This document shows positions 26,475-34,488 of a stretch of 64,000 nucleotides of DNA, piece after piece (the first letter of the stretch is position 1; each line of letters opens with the position of its first letter). The notes under the pieces are model-generated. The model saw only the letters and a program-made list of their open reading frames with translations. It was not told the origin of the DNA and made no database searches. The stretch spans positions 45,060 through 109,059 of the forward strand of contig CALHWY010000020.1 of the NCBI GenBank assembly GCA_938040055.1, written 5' to 3'. This DNA comes from an uncultured Endomicrobiia bacterium (GTDB taxonomy: Bacteria > Elusimicrobiota > Endomicrobiia > Endomicrobiales > Endomicrobiaceae). The position numbers and the translations under genes are program-made.

Positions 26475-27360
26475 GAAACCACACCCACTGTTCCGGATAT
26501 TTTCTTATATGCTCTTCCAAAACCGAAGAGGCTTTCTGCGTGAGAGCGACCACGTCTTTGTCGAAATCTCCCGAAGGCTCTATTGTCAAAGGCCCCGAAA
26601 CCACCGTTTTATGCCCGAACTTATCGAGCCTCTGGTCAACGCCTACCAGCACTTCCGCCCCCGTTTTTAAAGCAAGAACGGCAAGTCCCGACGGAGTCCA
26701 GGCTTTTCTTCCGAAGAAATCCACAAAAACGCCGGGAACATTGGTGTCCTGGTCTATAAGCATAGCTATTATCTCGCCTCTTTTAAGCGCTCTTAAAAGT
26801 TTTCTGCCCGTATCGGGAGCGTCTCTTAAAATAACATGCACGTTTTTGCCGTTCCTGTATCTGACCAGCATGCCGTTAAGCTCTTCAATATATATTTTTT
26901 TAGCTACTACGTTTACGGCAACCCCCATATCCGCCACGGCCGCCGCCGTGATTTCCCAGTTGCCGGTATGGGCGCTGACAAAAAGAATGCCTTTTCTTTT
27001 TTTTATGCCTTCTTTAATAAGATGGCTGTTTTCAATGCTTGAAATGCTTTTGAGAAAAGAAGAGTCCATCCTCGGAAAATTCGCCAGTTCAAAAAAGTTT
27101 TTCGCCTGGTTTATAAAAACATTTTTCGTTATGGCATTTATTTCTTTTTTCGTTTTCTCGGGAAAGCATGCCCTTAAATTTTTCTTGGCCTTAATCCTTG
27201 CGCCGACGGCGAAAAAATACGCCAGCGTCCCGGCGGCGTTCGACACGGATGTCACCGAAAACCTGTACGGAAGAATAAAAATCATTTTTGAGGCCGCGAA
27301 AGCCCCGTAATAATAAAATCTTCTCCGTATTTTTTTTAAGAGCTTTTTAAGTTTTTTCAT
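26443..27360 (-). CDS. lpxL: Lipid A late acyltransferase (LpxL/HtrB family)
   Basis: 305-residue membrane-associated acyltransferase that adds a secondary acyl chain to Kdo-lipid A. The HX4E catalytic motif is in FVSAHTGNWEITAAA near residue 130, and IAMLIDQDTNVPGVFVDFFGRKAWTP is the conserved substrate block. The C-terminal EQWVWFHERWKT ending is typical of HtrB/MsbB proteins. Its ATG overlaps the kdsC stop (ATGA). It is the only member of this family in the window, so LpxL or LpxM specificity cannot be told. Confidence 0.9.
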   Translation of the reverse strand: MKKLKKLLKKIRRRFYYYGAFAASKMIFILPYRFSVTSVSNAAGTLAYFFAVGARIKAKKNLRACFPEKTKKEINAITKNVFINQAKNFFELANFPRMDSSFLKSISSIENSHLIKEGIKKRKGILFVSAHTGNWEITAAAVADMGVAVNVVAKKIYIEELNGMLVRYRNGKNVHVILRDAPDTGRKLLRALKRGEIIAMLIDQDTNVPGVFVDFFGRKAWTPSGLAVLALKTGAEVLVGVDQRLDKFGHKTVVSGPLTIEPSGDFDKDVVALTQKASSVLEEHIRKYPEQWVWFHERWKTQKKD

Positions 27361-27896
27361 CTATAGCTTTCCACAAGCTTTTTCCATTCGCCTTTGGCTT
27401 TAAGTATAAGCTCTATGACTTCCCTCACGGCGCCTTCGCCGCCTTTGTGCGAACAAATCATATCGGCATTCTTTTTAACTTCTTCAACAGCGTCCCCCGG
27501 ACATGCCGAAAGGCCGGCAAGCCTGAGAACGGGAATATCGACTATATCATCGCCTATATAAGCCGTTTCCGAAGCTTTAAGCCCGGCTTCTTCAACAATT
27601 GCGTCAAAAGCCGACTTTTTGCTCATGCAGTTTTGGACAAGATAATCTATTCCCATGCTTTCGGCGCGCTTTTCTACCTGTTCCGATTTGCGTCCCGTAA
27701 TCCAGGCGGTTTTTATTTTCGGAAAAACCCTTTTAAGTTCATGATATCCGAGACCGTCTTTAACATTCCATATTTTAATTTCTTCCCCGCCGTTGAGGAT
27801 AATAATTTCGCCTTTCGTTAAAACTCCGTCGACATCACAGGCGAGAAGCTTGATATTAGCGGCTTTTTTAGACAACTGCGCTTTTGACTTGAGCAT
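27357..27896 (-). CDS. kdsC: 3-deoxy-D-manno-octulosonate 8-phosphate phosphatase KdsC
   Basis: HAD-type phosphatase releasing Kdo from Kdo-8-P, 179 residues from the ATG at 27896 (MLKSKAQLSKK), chosen for its AGGA 9 bases upstream. An ATG 23 codons further up would overlap the small membrane gene by 98 bases. The catalytic Asp pair is in LACDVDGVLTKG and the Mg-binding motif IV is in YIGDDIVDIPVL. kdsA, kdsB and kdsC all lie in this cluster. Confidence 0.93.
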   Translation of the reverse strand: MLKSKAQLSKKAANIKLLACDVDGVLTKGEIIILNGGEEIKIWNVKDGLGYHELKRVFPKIKTAWITGRKSEQVEKRAESMGIDYLVQNCMSKKSAFDAIVEEAGLKASETAYIGDDIVDIPVLRLAGLSACPGDAVEEVKKNADMICSHKGGEGAVREVIELILKAKGEWKKLVESYR

Positions 27897-28152
27897 TTTG
27901 TTTATCCTGTTCGATTTCTCCGCGCCGAGGCTTTTCCCCGGCTTCTTCTTTTTTAGATTTGTCAAGCCACGGGGTTATGGACGCGGGAATTTCTCTCATA
28001 TAAGGTTTTAAAATTATGTTTAGCGCAAAGAAAACCATTATCAGAAACAATAGAATTACTCCCGCAGCAAATCCCATCCACCTGTACGACGGCCTCCACG
28101 GAACGTCTCCGTTATTTGAATTTTCAGTTCTGAAAAAATCCTTAATTTTCAT
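27868..28152 (-). CDS. Small single-pass membrane protein in the Kdo gene cluster
   Basis: 94 residues, not recognised. It has a polar N-terminus, one membrane helix at about residues 26-50 (MGFAAGVILLFLIMVFFAL), then a charged C-terminal tail with KKEEAGEKPRRGE. It overlaps kdsA by four bases (ATGA) and kdsC by 29, so it is made with the Kdo enzymes. It could anchor or organise them, but no function can be assigned. Confidence 0.7.
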   Translation of the reverse strand: MKIKDFFRTENSNNGDVPWRPSYRWMGFAAGVILLFLIMVFFALNIILKPYMREIPASITPWLDKSKKEEAGEKPRRGEIEQDKQNAQVKSAVV

Positions 28153-28973
28153 TTTACCGCCTTATCTATAGCGCGCGCCTGTTTCAGTATTTTTTTCAGG
28201 AGCTTCAGGTCGACGCTGTTGGCCCCGTCCGAAAGAGCCTTGTCCGGATTTTCATGGGTTTCAAGAAAAAGCGCGCAAACGCCCACCGCGCACGCAGCTT
28301 TTACAAGAGGCATTACAAACTCCCTGTCGCCTCCGCTCTTATTGCCGCATCCTCCCGGAATCTGCACGCTGTGCGTGGCGTCAAATATTACCGGACATCC
28401 GGTGCGCTTCATTATTTCAAGCCCCCTGAAATCAACGACCAGATTGTGATATCCGAAAGAAACGCCCCTTTCCGTCAGAGAGATCTTGTCATTGCCGAAA
28501 TTGCGGGCTTTCTCAACGGCGTTTATCATATCCCCGGGAGCCATAAACTGCCCTTTTTTAATGTTTACGGGCTTGCCGGTAAGAGCGCAGGCTTTTATCA
28601 AATCGGTCTGTCTTGATAAAAATGCCGGAATCTGTATAATATCCGCCACTTGTCCCGCGGCCGAGGCCTGTTCTTGCGTATGAACGTCGGTTAAAACCGG
28701 CAGTTCCAGCCGGGATTTGACTTTCGCGAGTATTTCAAGCCCTTTTTTAATGCCGGGCCCTCTGTAAGAAAAAATCGAAGACCGGTTCGCCTTATCGTAA
28801 GAAGCTTTAAAAATCAGGGGGATTTTCATTTCCGCGGCGATTTTTTTAAGTTTCGAGGCAATGCCTAAAGTATGGCTTTCGCTTTCAATAACGCAAGGCC
28901 CCGCTATAAGAGCCAGGGGAAGAGAATTGGAAAGAATAATATTTCTGCCTACTTTTATTTTTTTATCCGGCAT
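28149..28973 (-). CDS. kdsA: 3-deoxy-D-manno-octulosonate 8-phosphate synthase KdsA
   Basis: 274-residue enzyme condensing PEP with arabinose-5-phosphate to Kdo-8-P. Family blocks: LIAGPCVIESESH, FKASYDKANRSS, PVLTDVHTQEQ and VIFDATHSVQIPGG. The Asn in FKASYDKANRSS and the absence of an obvious metal-binding Cys near the N-terminus point to the metal-independent class, but this is not certain. It lies two bases after pyrG. Confidence 0.95.
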   Translation of the reverse strand: MPDKKIKVGRNIILSNSLPLALIAGPCVIESESHTLGIASKLKKIAAEMKIPLIFKASYDKANRSSIFSYRGPGIKKGLEILAKVKSRLELPVLTDVHTQEQASAAGQVADIIQIPAFLSRQTDLIKACALTGKPVNIKKGQFMAPGDMINAVEKARNFGNDKISLTERGVSFGYHNLVVDFRGLEIMKRTGCPVIFDATHSVQIPGGCGNKSGGDREFVMPLVKAACAVGVCALFLETHENPDKALSDGANSVDLKLLKKILKQARAIDKAVK

Positions 28974-28975
28974 TT

Positions 28976-30571
28976 TTATTTCCTTTTGCCTTTTAAAGCC
29001 GCTTCTATAAAACTTTTAAACAAAGGATGCGGCCTTACGGGCCTTGACTGGAATTCCGGATTAAACTGTACTCCTATAAACCAAGGGTGATCCTTGAGTT
29101 CGACAATCTCCGCAAACTTCATCTCCGGATTTATTCCAGAAACCGTCATTCCTTTCTTTGCAAGAATACCGGAATAAGCCGCGTTAAATTCATATCTGTG
29201 GCGGTGTCTTTCGGAAACGGAATCCGCCTTATAATAATCGTACGCCTTAGAGCCTTTTTCAATGGAACAATGCCAGCAGCCCAGCCTCCAGTCTTCGCCT
29301 TTGGAATTTTTCGACGGCCCTTTAATTATAACGGGGTTTTCCGTTTTTTCGTTGAACTCCTGCGAATCCGCGTCTTTCAAACCGCAGACATTTCTGGCAA
29401 ATTCTATGACGGCGCACTGCATTCCCAGACAAATTCCGAAGAAAGGCACTTTGTTTTCTCTGGCGTATTTGATTACTTCAAGCTTCTTCTCAAGAGTTTC
29501 GGGGCCGGACGCTCCGTCGGGAGCTATTATGGCGTCGGCCTCCGAAAGTTCTTTAATAAGACTTTTTCCTTCAAGATCTACATATTTTATTCTAACGGCA
29601 GAATCATTGGCAAAGCCGCCGTGTTTGAGCGCTTCATAAACGCTTTTATAAGAATCCTTCAATTCCGTATACTTTCCGGCTATCGCGATAGTTACATTAT
29701 TTTTAGGGTTTACGCATGTGCGAAGCATTTCGCTCCATTGCTTCAAATCCGCAGGCTTTGCTTTGATGTTGAGATAATCAAGCACAAGTTCGTCAAGCTT
29801 GTTTTCATGAAGTTTTACGGGAACTTCGTATATGGAATTTTGCACATCCGTTTCTTCGATAACGGCTTTCTTTTCCACGCTGCAAAAAAGAGCGATCTTG
29901 TCCTTAAGCTCCTGCGTAAGGGCCCTGTCAATGCGGCACACTATGATAGAAGGCTCTATTCCCAGCTCTCTCAGCTTCATTACGCTGTGCTGGGTGGGCT
30001 TTGTTTTCATTTCGTCCGAAGCTTTTATATAGGGCACTAAAGTCACATGCACATGAAGCACATTGTCCCTGCCGGCGTCGGTTCTGAACTGTCTTGCCGC
30101 TTCAAGAAAAGGAAGCCCTTCAATGTCTCCGACGGTTCCGCCTATTTCCACTATCAGCACCTCATAACCTTCGGCGGCTTTTTTGAAACGGTATTTTATT
30201 TCATCGGTTATATGCGGAACGACCTGTATGGTTTTTCCGGCGTACTGTCCGCTTTTTTCGGCATTAAGAACCGTTTCATACACCCTGCCGGCGGTCACGG
30301 TATTGTCGCGGTTCGTTTCCTGATCCATAAACCTTTCATAATGTCCCAAATCCAGATCAGTCTCCATGCCGTCGCACGTAACAAATACTTCTCCGTGCTG
30401 CATGGGAGAAAGAAGCCCGGGATTGATGTTAAGATAAGGATCGCATTTGAGAACATTTACTTTTATCCCTCTTGATTTGAGAAGACAGGCAAGAGAAGCC
30501 GCCGTAATTCCTTTTCCTAAAGAAGAAATAACCCCGCCCGTAACAAAAACGTATTTTGTGCCTGAACTCAT
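28976..30571 (-). CDS. pyrG: CTP synthase with an altered glutaminase His
   Basis: 531-residue enzyme making CTP from UTP, ATP and glutamine. The amidoligase domain starts YVFVTGGVISSLGKGITAASL. The C-terminal glutamine amidotransferase domain has the nucleophile Cys in FFGICLGMQ. The usual HPE of the Cys-His-Glu triad reads QFNPEFQSRP: the codon is AAT, so His is replaced by Asn while Glu remains. This would weaken glutamine hydrolysis unless another residue helps or ammonia is used directly. CTP also feeds CMP-Kdo synthesis; kdsB overlaps by four bases (ATGA). Confidence 0.95.
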   Translation of the reverse strand: MSSGTKYVFVTGGVISSLGKGITAASLACLLKSRGIKVNVLKCDPYLNINPGLLSPMQHGEVFVTCDGMETDLDLGHYERFMDQETNRDNTVTAGRVYETVLNAEKSGQYAGKTIQVVPHITDEIKYRFKKAAEGYEVLIVEIGGTVGDIEGLPFLEAARQFRTDAGRDNVLHVHVTLVPYIKASDEMKTKPTQHSVMKLRELGIEPSIIVCRIDRALTQELKDKIALFCSVEKKAVIEETDVQNSIYEVPVKLHENKLDELVLDYLNIKAKPADLKQWSEMLRTCVNPKNNVTIAIAGKYTELKDSYKSVYEALKHGGFANDSAVRIKYVDLEGKSLIKELSEADAIIAPDGASGPETLEKKLEVIKYARENKVPFFGICLGMQCAVIEFARNVCGLKDADSQEFNEKTENPVIIKGPSKNSKGEDWRLGCWHCSIEKGSKAYDYYKADSVSERHRHRYEFNAAYSGILAKKGMTVSGINPEMKFAEIVELKDHPWFIGVQFNPEFQSRPVRPHPLFKSFIEAALKGKRK

Positions 30572-31293
30572 AAAAACCTCTCCGCTTTTAAAGCATCTTC
30601 GGGCGTGTCAACCCCCAAAGAATCTTTGCCTGATATAATTACTTTTATTTTTTTCCCGTTTTCAAGAATCCTGAGCTGCTCAAGCATTTCCGCTTTCTCA
30701 AGCATTGAGCTTTTTGATTTTGAAAAACTTATTAAAAAATCTCTTTTATATCCGTATATGCCCATGTGCTTATAGTATTTGGCGTTTTTTGAACTGTCCC
30801 TGTTATAAGGCACGGGCGACCTTGAAAAATACAAGGCGCATCCGTCTTTATCGAAAACGACTTTTACGATATTGGGATCTTTTATGTCTTCCTCTTGTCT
30901 TATGCGCACCGCCGCGGTAACGCATTCAAGCTTTTTGTTTTTTTTCAGGGAATCGATAATGAGATCCGCCAGCGCCGGATCCATAAGAGGCTCGTCTCCC
31001 TGCACGTTTACGAAAATATCATAATCTTTCAAATGTCTTTGCGCCGCAAAAGCCAGCCTGTCGGTGCCGCTTTTGCAGCTTGCGGGCGTCATAAAAACTT
31101 CACAGCCGAAGCTTTTTACTGTATCGAAAATCCTTTTGTCGTCGGTCGCCACCGCAGCCAGATCGGCTCTTTTGCATTTTTTTACCCTTTCGATAACATG
31201 CAAAATAAGAGGTTTTCCCTTAAGCAAAGCCAGAGGTTTTCCCGGAAATCTCGCTGAAGCGTATCTTGACGGAATAATCACTGCCGTTTTCAT
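30568..31293 (-). CDS. kdsB: 3-deoxy-manno-octulosonate cytidylyltransferase KdsB
   Basis: 241 residues; activates Kdo as CMP-Kdo for WaaA. The nucleotide-binding start is VIIPSRYASARFPGKPLALL; other blocks are NVQGDEPLMDP and HMGIYGYKRDFL. It is coupled to pyrG, which supplies its CTP, and starts 4 bases after hldA ends. Confidence 0.95.
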   Translation of the reverse strand: MKTAVIIPSRYASARFPGKPLALLKGKPLILHVIERVKKCKRADLAAVATDDKRIFDTVKSFGCEVFMTPASCKSGTDRLAFAAQRHLKDYDIFVNVQGDEPLMDPALADLIIDSLKKNKKLECVTAAVRIRQEEDIKDPNIVKVVFDKDGCALYFSRSPVPYNRDSSKNAKYYKHMGIYGYKRDFLISFSKSKSSMLEKAEMLEQLRILENGKKIKVIISGKDSLGVDTPEDALKAERFL

Positions 31294-31297
31294 TTTA

Positions 31298-32281
31298 TTA
31301 ATCTTTGTAAAACTCCTTGATGGTTTTTTTAAGCTCTTCGGGAGAAGTCGTGGCCGTGCCGAGTTTTCCTACTACTATTCCCGCGGCAAAATTCGCTATT
31401 TCCGCCGCGCCTGCCAGATCGGCCCCGGCGGCTAAAGCCAAAGTCATAGTTGAAATTACGGTATCTCCGGCTCCGGTAACATCATACACTTCTTTCGCTC
31501 TCGTCGGAATAGTCGTGACTTTATTGCCGGGACGTATCAGCGTCATACCCATTTCGCCCCTTGTTATCAGAACCGAATCGGAATTGAGCGTTTTCAATAT
31601 TTTTTTTCCGAGCGCCTCCAGCGCCTGTTCATCCGCTATATTTTTCACATTCATTCCCTCGGAGGCCTCTTTTAAATTCGGAGTAATGGAAGTAACCCTT
31701 TTATACTTTTTAAAATTTTCTATTTTCGGGTCCACGGTAACCGGAATTTTATGTTTTCTTGCAAGATAAATAGCCCTTTTTAAAACTTTAGGGTTTATAA
31801 CGCCCTTTCCGTAATCGGATAAAATCATCCCGTCCGCTTCGGGAACGGCCGCCTCGATATTCTTTATTATTTTCGCTTCGGTCAAGCGGGAAAGCACGCC
31901 TTTAATCTCTCTGTCGACTCTGACAACCTGCTGGTTTGTGGCGATAATCCTTGTTTTTATTATTGTAGGCCTGTGCGGATCATATACGAGACGGCTTGCG
32001 TCTATGCCTTTTTCTTCAAGCATTTCAAACATCGATTTTCCGGTATTGTCTTCGCCTATGGCGCTTATGATGACCGCTTTTGCCCCGAGCGCCGTTATAT
32101 TATTTGCTACATTGCCCGCCGCGCCCAGAGTTTCGGTCTCTTTCGTGATTTCCACAACCGGAACGGGGGCTTCCGGAGATATCCTTGAGACTTTTCCCCA
32201 TATGAATTTATCCACCATCGTATCGCCTATAACCAGAATCGTCTGTTTTTTAAAAGAGTCTAAAAAATTAATAAGTTTCAT
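31298..32281 (-). CDS. D-glycero-beta-D-manno-heptose-7-phosphate kinase (stand-alone HldA/RfaE domain I)
   Basis: 327-residue PfkB-family sugar kinase. ETLGAAGNVANNITALGA is the substrate region and VYDVTGAGDTVISTM is the ATP/catalytic box with the base Asp. It matches the N-terminal domain of E. coli HldE, but the cytidylyltransferase-like C-terminal domain is absent. A separate ADP-transferase (HldC) is therefore needed and is not seen in the window. It is followed by kdsB and preceded by hldD. Confidence 0.88.
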   Translation of the reverse strand: MKLINFLDSFKKQTILVIGDTMVDKFIWGKVSRISPEAPVPVVEITKETETLGAAGNVANNITALGAKAVIISAIGEDNTGKSMFEMLEEKGIDASRLVYDPHRPTIIKTRIIATNQQVVRVDREIKGVLSRLTEAKIIKNIEAAVPEADGMILSDYGKGVINPKVLKRAIYLARKHKIPVTVDPKIENFKKYKRVTSITPNLKEASEGMNVKNIADEQALEALGKKILKTLNSDSVLITRGEMGMTLIRPGNKVTTIPTRAKEVYDVTGAGDTVISTMTLALAAGADLAGAAEIANFAAGIVVGKLGTATTSPEELKKTIKEFYKD

Positions 32282-32293
32282 CCATGCTCCGAT

Positions 32294-33256
32294 TTACAAA
32301 TAAGATTTATGCTTTAAATAATCGCAATAGTCTTTTACCGACTCTTCCAATTCCATAAAAGGCTTGTCATATCCGGCCGCCTTAAGCTTAGTCATATCGG
32401 CTTCGGTAAAATACTGGTATTTTGGCTGAAGATAGTCCGGCATTTCAATATATTCGATATTCTCTTTTTTGCCCGCCGCGGCAAACATTGCCTTTGCTAT
32501 ATCGTTCCAGGTTCTGGCTTTTCCGGTTCCAAGATTGAAAATACCCGTTTTTGAAGGATTTTTAAGCAAAAACCACATCGCTTCGACAATATCTTTTACA
32601 TAAACGAAATCTCTTTTCTGACCTCCGTCAGGATATTGGCTTTTGTAAGATTTAAAAAGTTTCAAAACGCCTTTTTGCGCCGTTTCATCGTAATTTTTGC
32701 ATATAACGCTTCTCATTTCGCCTTTATGATATTCATTCGGGCCGAAAACATTGAAATATTTTATGCCGGCCGCTTTCTTAAGATAGCCTTTGCCGTAAAG
32801 CCACAAATCGAACATATGTTTTGAATATCCGTACATATTAAGCGGGGCGAGTTTTATAAGTTTGGACTCGTCATCATCATAACCGTTTTCGCCTCCGCCG
32901 TAAGTAGCGGCGGAAGAAGCGTATATAAAAGGTATGTCGAGTTCAAAAGCCCATAAAGCCATCGCTTTTGAATATTCATAATTGTTTTTAATATAGTAAT
33001 TCGCGTCCGTAAGCGTGGTGGAACTGCATGCGCCCAGATGCACTATGGCTTCGGGTTTCGGCACCTGCCTGCTTACAACCGCATTAAAAAAATCGCCTTT
33101 CTGTACATAATCATAATATTTTTTCCCTATAAGATTTTTCCATTTTTCCGAATTATCCAAATGGTCAACCACCAATACGTCATTGATTCCTTCACGGTTA
33201 AGCTTCCAAAGAAAACAGCTTCCTATAAAACCCGCTCCGCCGGTTAAAATAATCAT
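32294..33256 (-). CDS. hldD: ADP-L-glycero-D-manno-heptose 6-epimerase
   Basis: 320-residue NADP-dependent short-chain dehydrogenase that converts ADP-D,D-heptose to the L,D form used in LPS core. The Rossmann motif is ILTGGAGFIGS and the active-site Tyr-Lys is in MYGYSKHMFDLW. GQKRDFVYVKDIV and EYHKGEMRSV fit HldD. The ATG at 33256 is chosen for its AAGGAG 7 bases upstream; earlier in-frame starts lack one. First gene of a long LPS unit behind a strong promoter. Confidence 0.93.
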   Translation of the reverse strand: MIILTGGAGFIGSCFLWKLNREGINDVLVVDHLDNSEKWKNLIGKKYYDYVQKGDFFNAVVSRQVPKPEAIVHLGACSSTTLTDANYYIKNNYEYSKAMALWAFELDIPFIYASSAATYGGGENGYDDDESKLIKLAPLNMYGYSKHMFDLWLYGKGYLKKAAGIKYFNVFGPNEYHKGEMRSVICKNYDETAQKGVLKLFKSYKSQYPDGGQKRDFVYVKDIVEAMWFLLKNPSKTGIFNLGTGKARTWNDIAKAMFAAAGKKENIEYIEMPDYLQPKYQYFTEADMTKLKAAGYDKPFMELEESVKDYCDYLKHKSYL

Positions 33257-33294
33257 AAAAACTCCTTGCAAATTCAACAATCTTCTAACGACAG

Positions 33295-33324
33295 ATTGTA
33301 TAAAACTATCAAGCCGCCTGTCAA
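33295..33324 (-). promoter_or_regulatory. Promoter of the hldD-hldA-kdsB-pyrG-kdsA LPS operon
   Basis: Minus-strand TTGACA (33324-33319), 18 bases, TACAAT (33300-33295). The perfect -35 and five-of-six -10 put the start about 30 bases before the hldD ATG. Confidence 0.65.
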
Positions 33325-34379
33325 TTACAAAAACATTCCAAAATAAACGGATTTTCAGTTTCGAAAACTTGCCGCTTCCGGCGCGCTTTCATCATCACAA
33401 TAAGAAACCGCCCGAAACCGTTTAAAACGGCGGGAATACAATTAAGCCCGCGGCGGACTGCTTGGCGGTTAGGCCCCGGCTCATGTCTTAAAACGGCCGC
33501 GCCGGTATAGGCAAACCCGCTAAGGCGCAATATCCGGTTAAAATTTTTCTCCAAAAGCCCGGAGTGCTGAAGAAAAATTTTATCCGATATGCATTAAACT
33601 TTACGGAATTTTTACCCGCAGTGCGATTTTCTCTTCATTTTATGCAGAATATATTGTTTTGCCGACAGGCGCTTATGCCCGCAAAAATCCGGATATACGA
33701 AAATTTTACGCAAAAAAGCATAGAAAAACACCCGCAAACCGGCAAAAACATATGCTGTCAGACTGTCTTTTTGTAACCTTTCCAAAACAAAAAAAGAATA
33801 CGGCTAAAATGTAAAACTCAATTGAAAAAACGATTGTTTTTGATATTAGACGCTTTAAAAGTTACTACTATATACGGGCGGCGATAAGGCGGTATTCCGC
33901 CGCGCCGTCCGGCGGCAAATGCGAACAATGCGCGCAAACATATGGTTTATTCAAACGGTAAAAACAATAAAATCACACACGCATATATAGGTATAATAAA
34001 AACGTTTTTTTATGATCTTTTCAGTACTGAAATGACAAATGTTTTGCTAAAAACTTAAGACTTCCGTTTGGGCGTTTGAGTAAAATCTTTTCGGAAAATA
34101 CGGCTCCTTGCCGTTTAAAAAATATATTTGAAAAATAAAAATTAAGGCGTTTCGGGTAAAATAATCAAAAGCCGGATTACAGCACAAAAAGTTTAAAAAA
34201 TTAAAGCTCAAAAAAAGACCGGAGCAAAAAAATTATCCGCAGACTTTTTTATACTTTAAAAATATAAAAAAATAAGTTAAAACGGCAAACATTTTGTTTT
34301 TGCCTGTGTTCCGGCAGGCCGGACTGTCCGCCGGAAAATTTTTAATTTTTATTTGCCGTAAGCCGTTTCGGAAAGCATA
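33325..34379. other. Gene-free stretch between hldD and typA (~1.05 kb)
   Basis: No open frame here carries a recognisable motif or has a convincing ribosome-binding site. It is AT-rich with GC-rich islands that fold into short hairpins, for example GGCGG-TATT-CCGCC near 33888. On the plus strand a 7-bp stem TTCCGGC/GCCGGAA (34309-34336) followed by AATTTTTAATTTTT could be a weak terminator. No tRNA, SRP RNA, tmRNA or RNase P signature was recognised. It may hold decayed coding sequence or an unknown small RNA. Confidence 0.4.
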
Positions 34380-34408
34380 TTGTAAAATAAAGGAAGAAAA
34401 TATATAAT
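34380..34408 (+). promoter_or_regulatory. Promoter of typA
   Basis: TTGTAA (34380-34385), 17 bases, TATAAT (34403-34408), with a perfect -10. The predicted start near 34415 leaves a leader of about 74 bases containing a terminator-like hairpin. Confidence 0.6.
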
Positions 34409-34448
34409 AAAATTCAGCCAAAAAAAAGGAAAAGGAAACGGAAAAAGA

Positions 34449-34476
34449 CGACCCGTAACTTTAGGGTCGCTTTTTT
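34449..34476 (+). terminator. Intrinsic terminator/attenuator hairpin in the typA leader
   Basis: Stem CGACCC/GGGTCG (34449-34454 with 34464-34469), extended by TAA/TTA past a bulged G, then C and TTTTTT at 34471-34476. It ends 12 bases before the typA ATG and lies downstream of the predicted promoter, so it would interrupt typA transcription. A four-codon ORF (MKNL, ATG at 34478) begins after the T run and its TGA overlaps the typA ATG; typA itself lacks a clear Shine-Dalgarno. Confidence 0.65.
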
Positions 34477-34488
34477 AATGAAAAATTT

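Noticed and set aside
33321..33776. Open frames of 70-77 codons on both strands upstream of hldD
   Set aside because: No motif, no ribosome-binding site, and one spans the strong hldD promoter.
33880..33935. Clustered GC-rich hairpins as a tRNA or structured RNA gene
   Set aside because: No cloverleaf, T-loop consensus or known RNA signature could be built.
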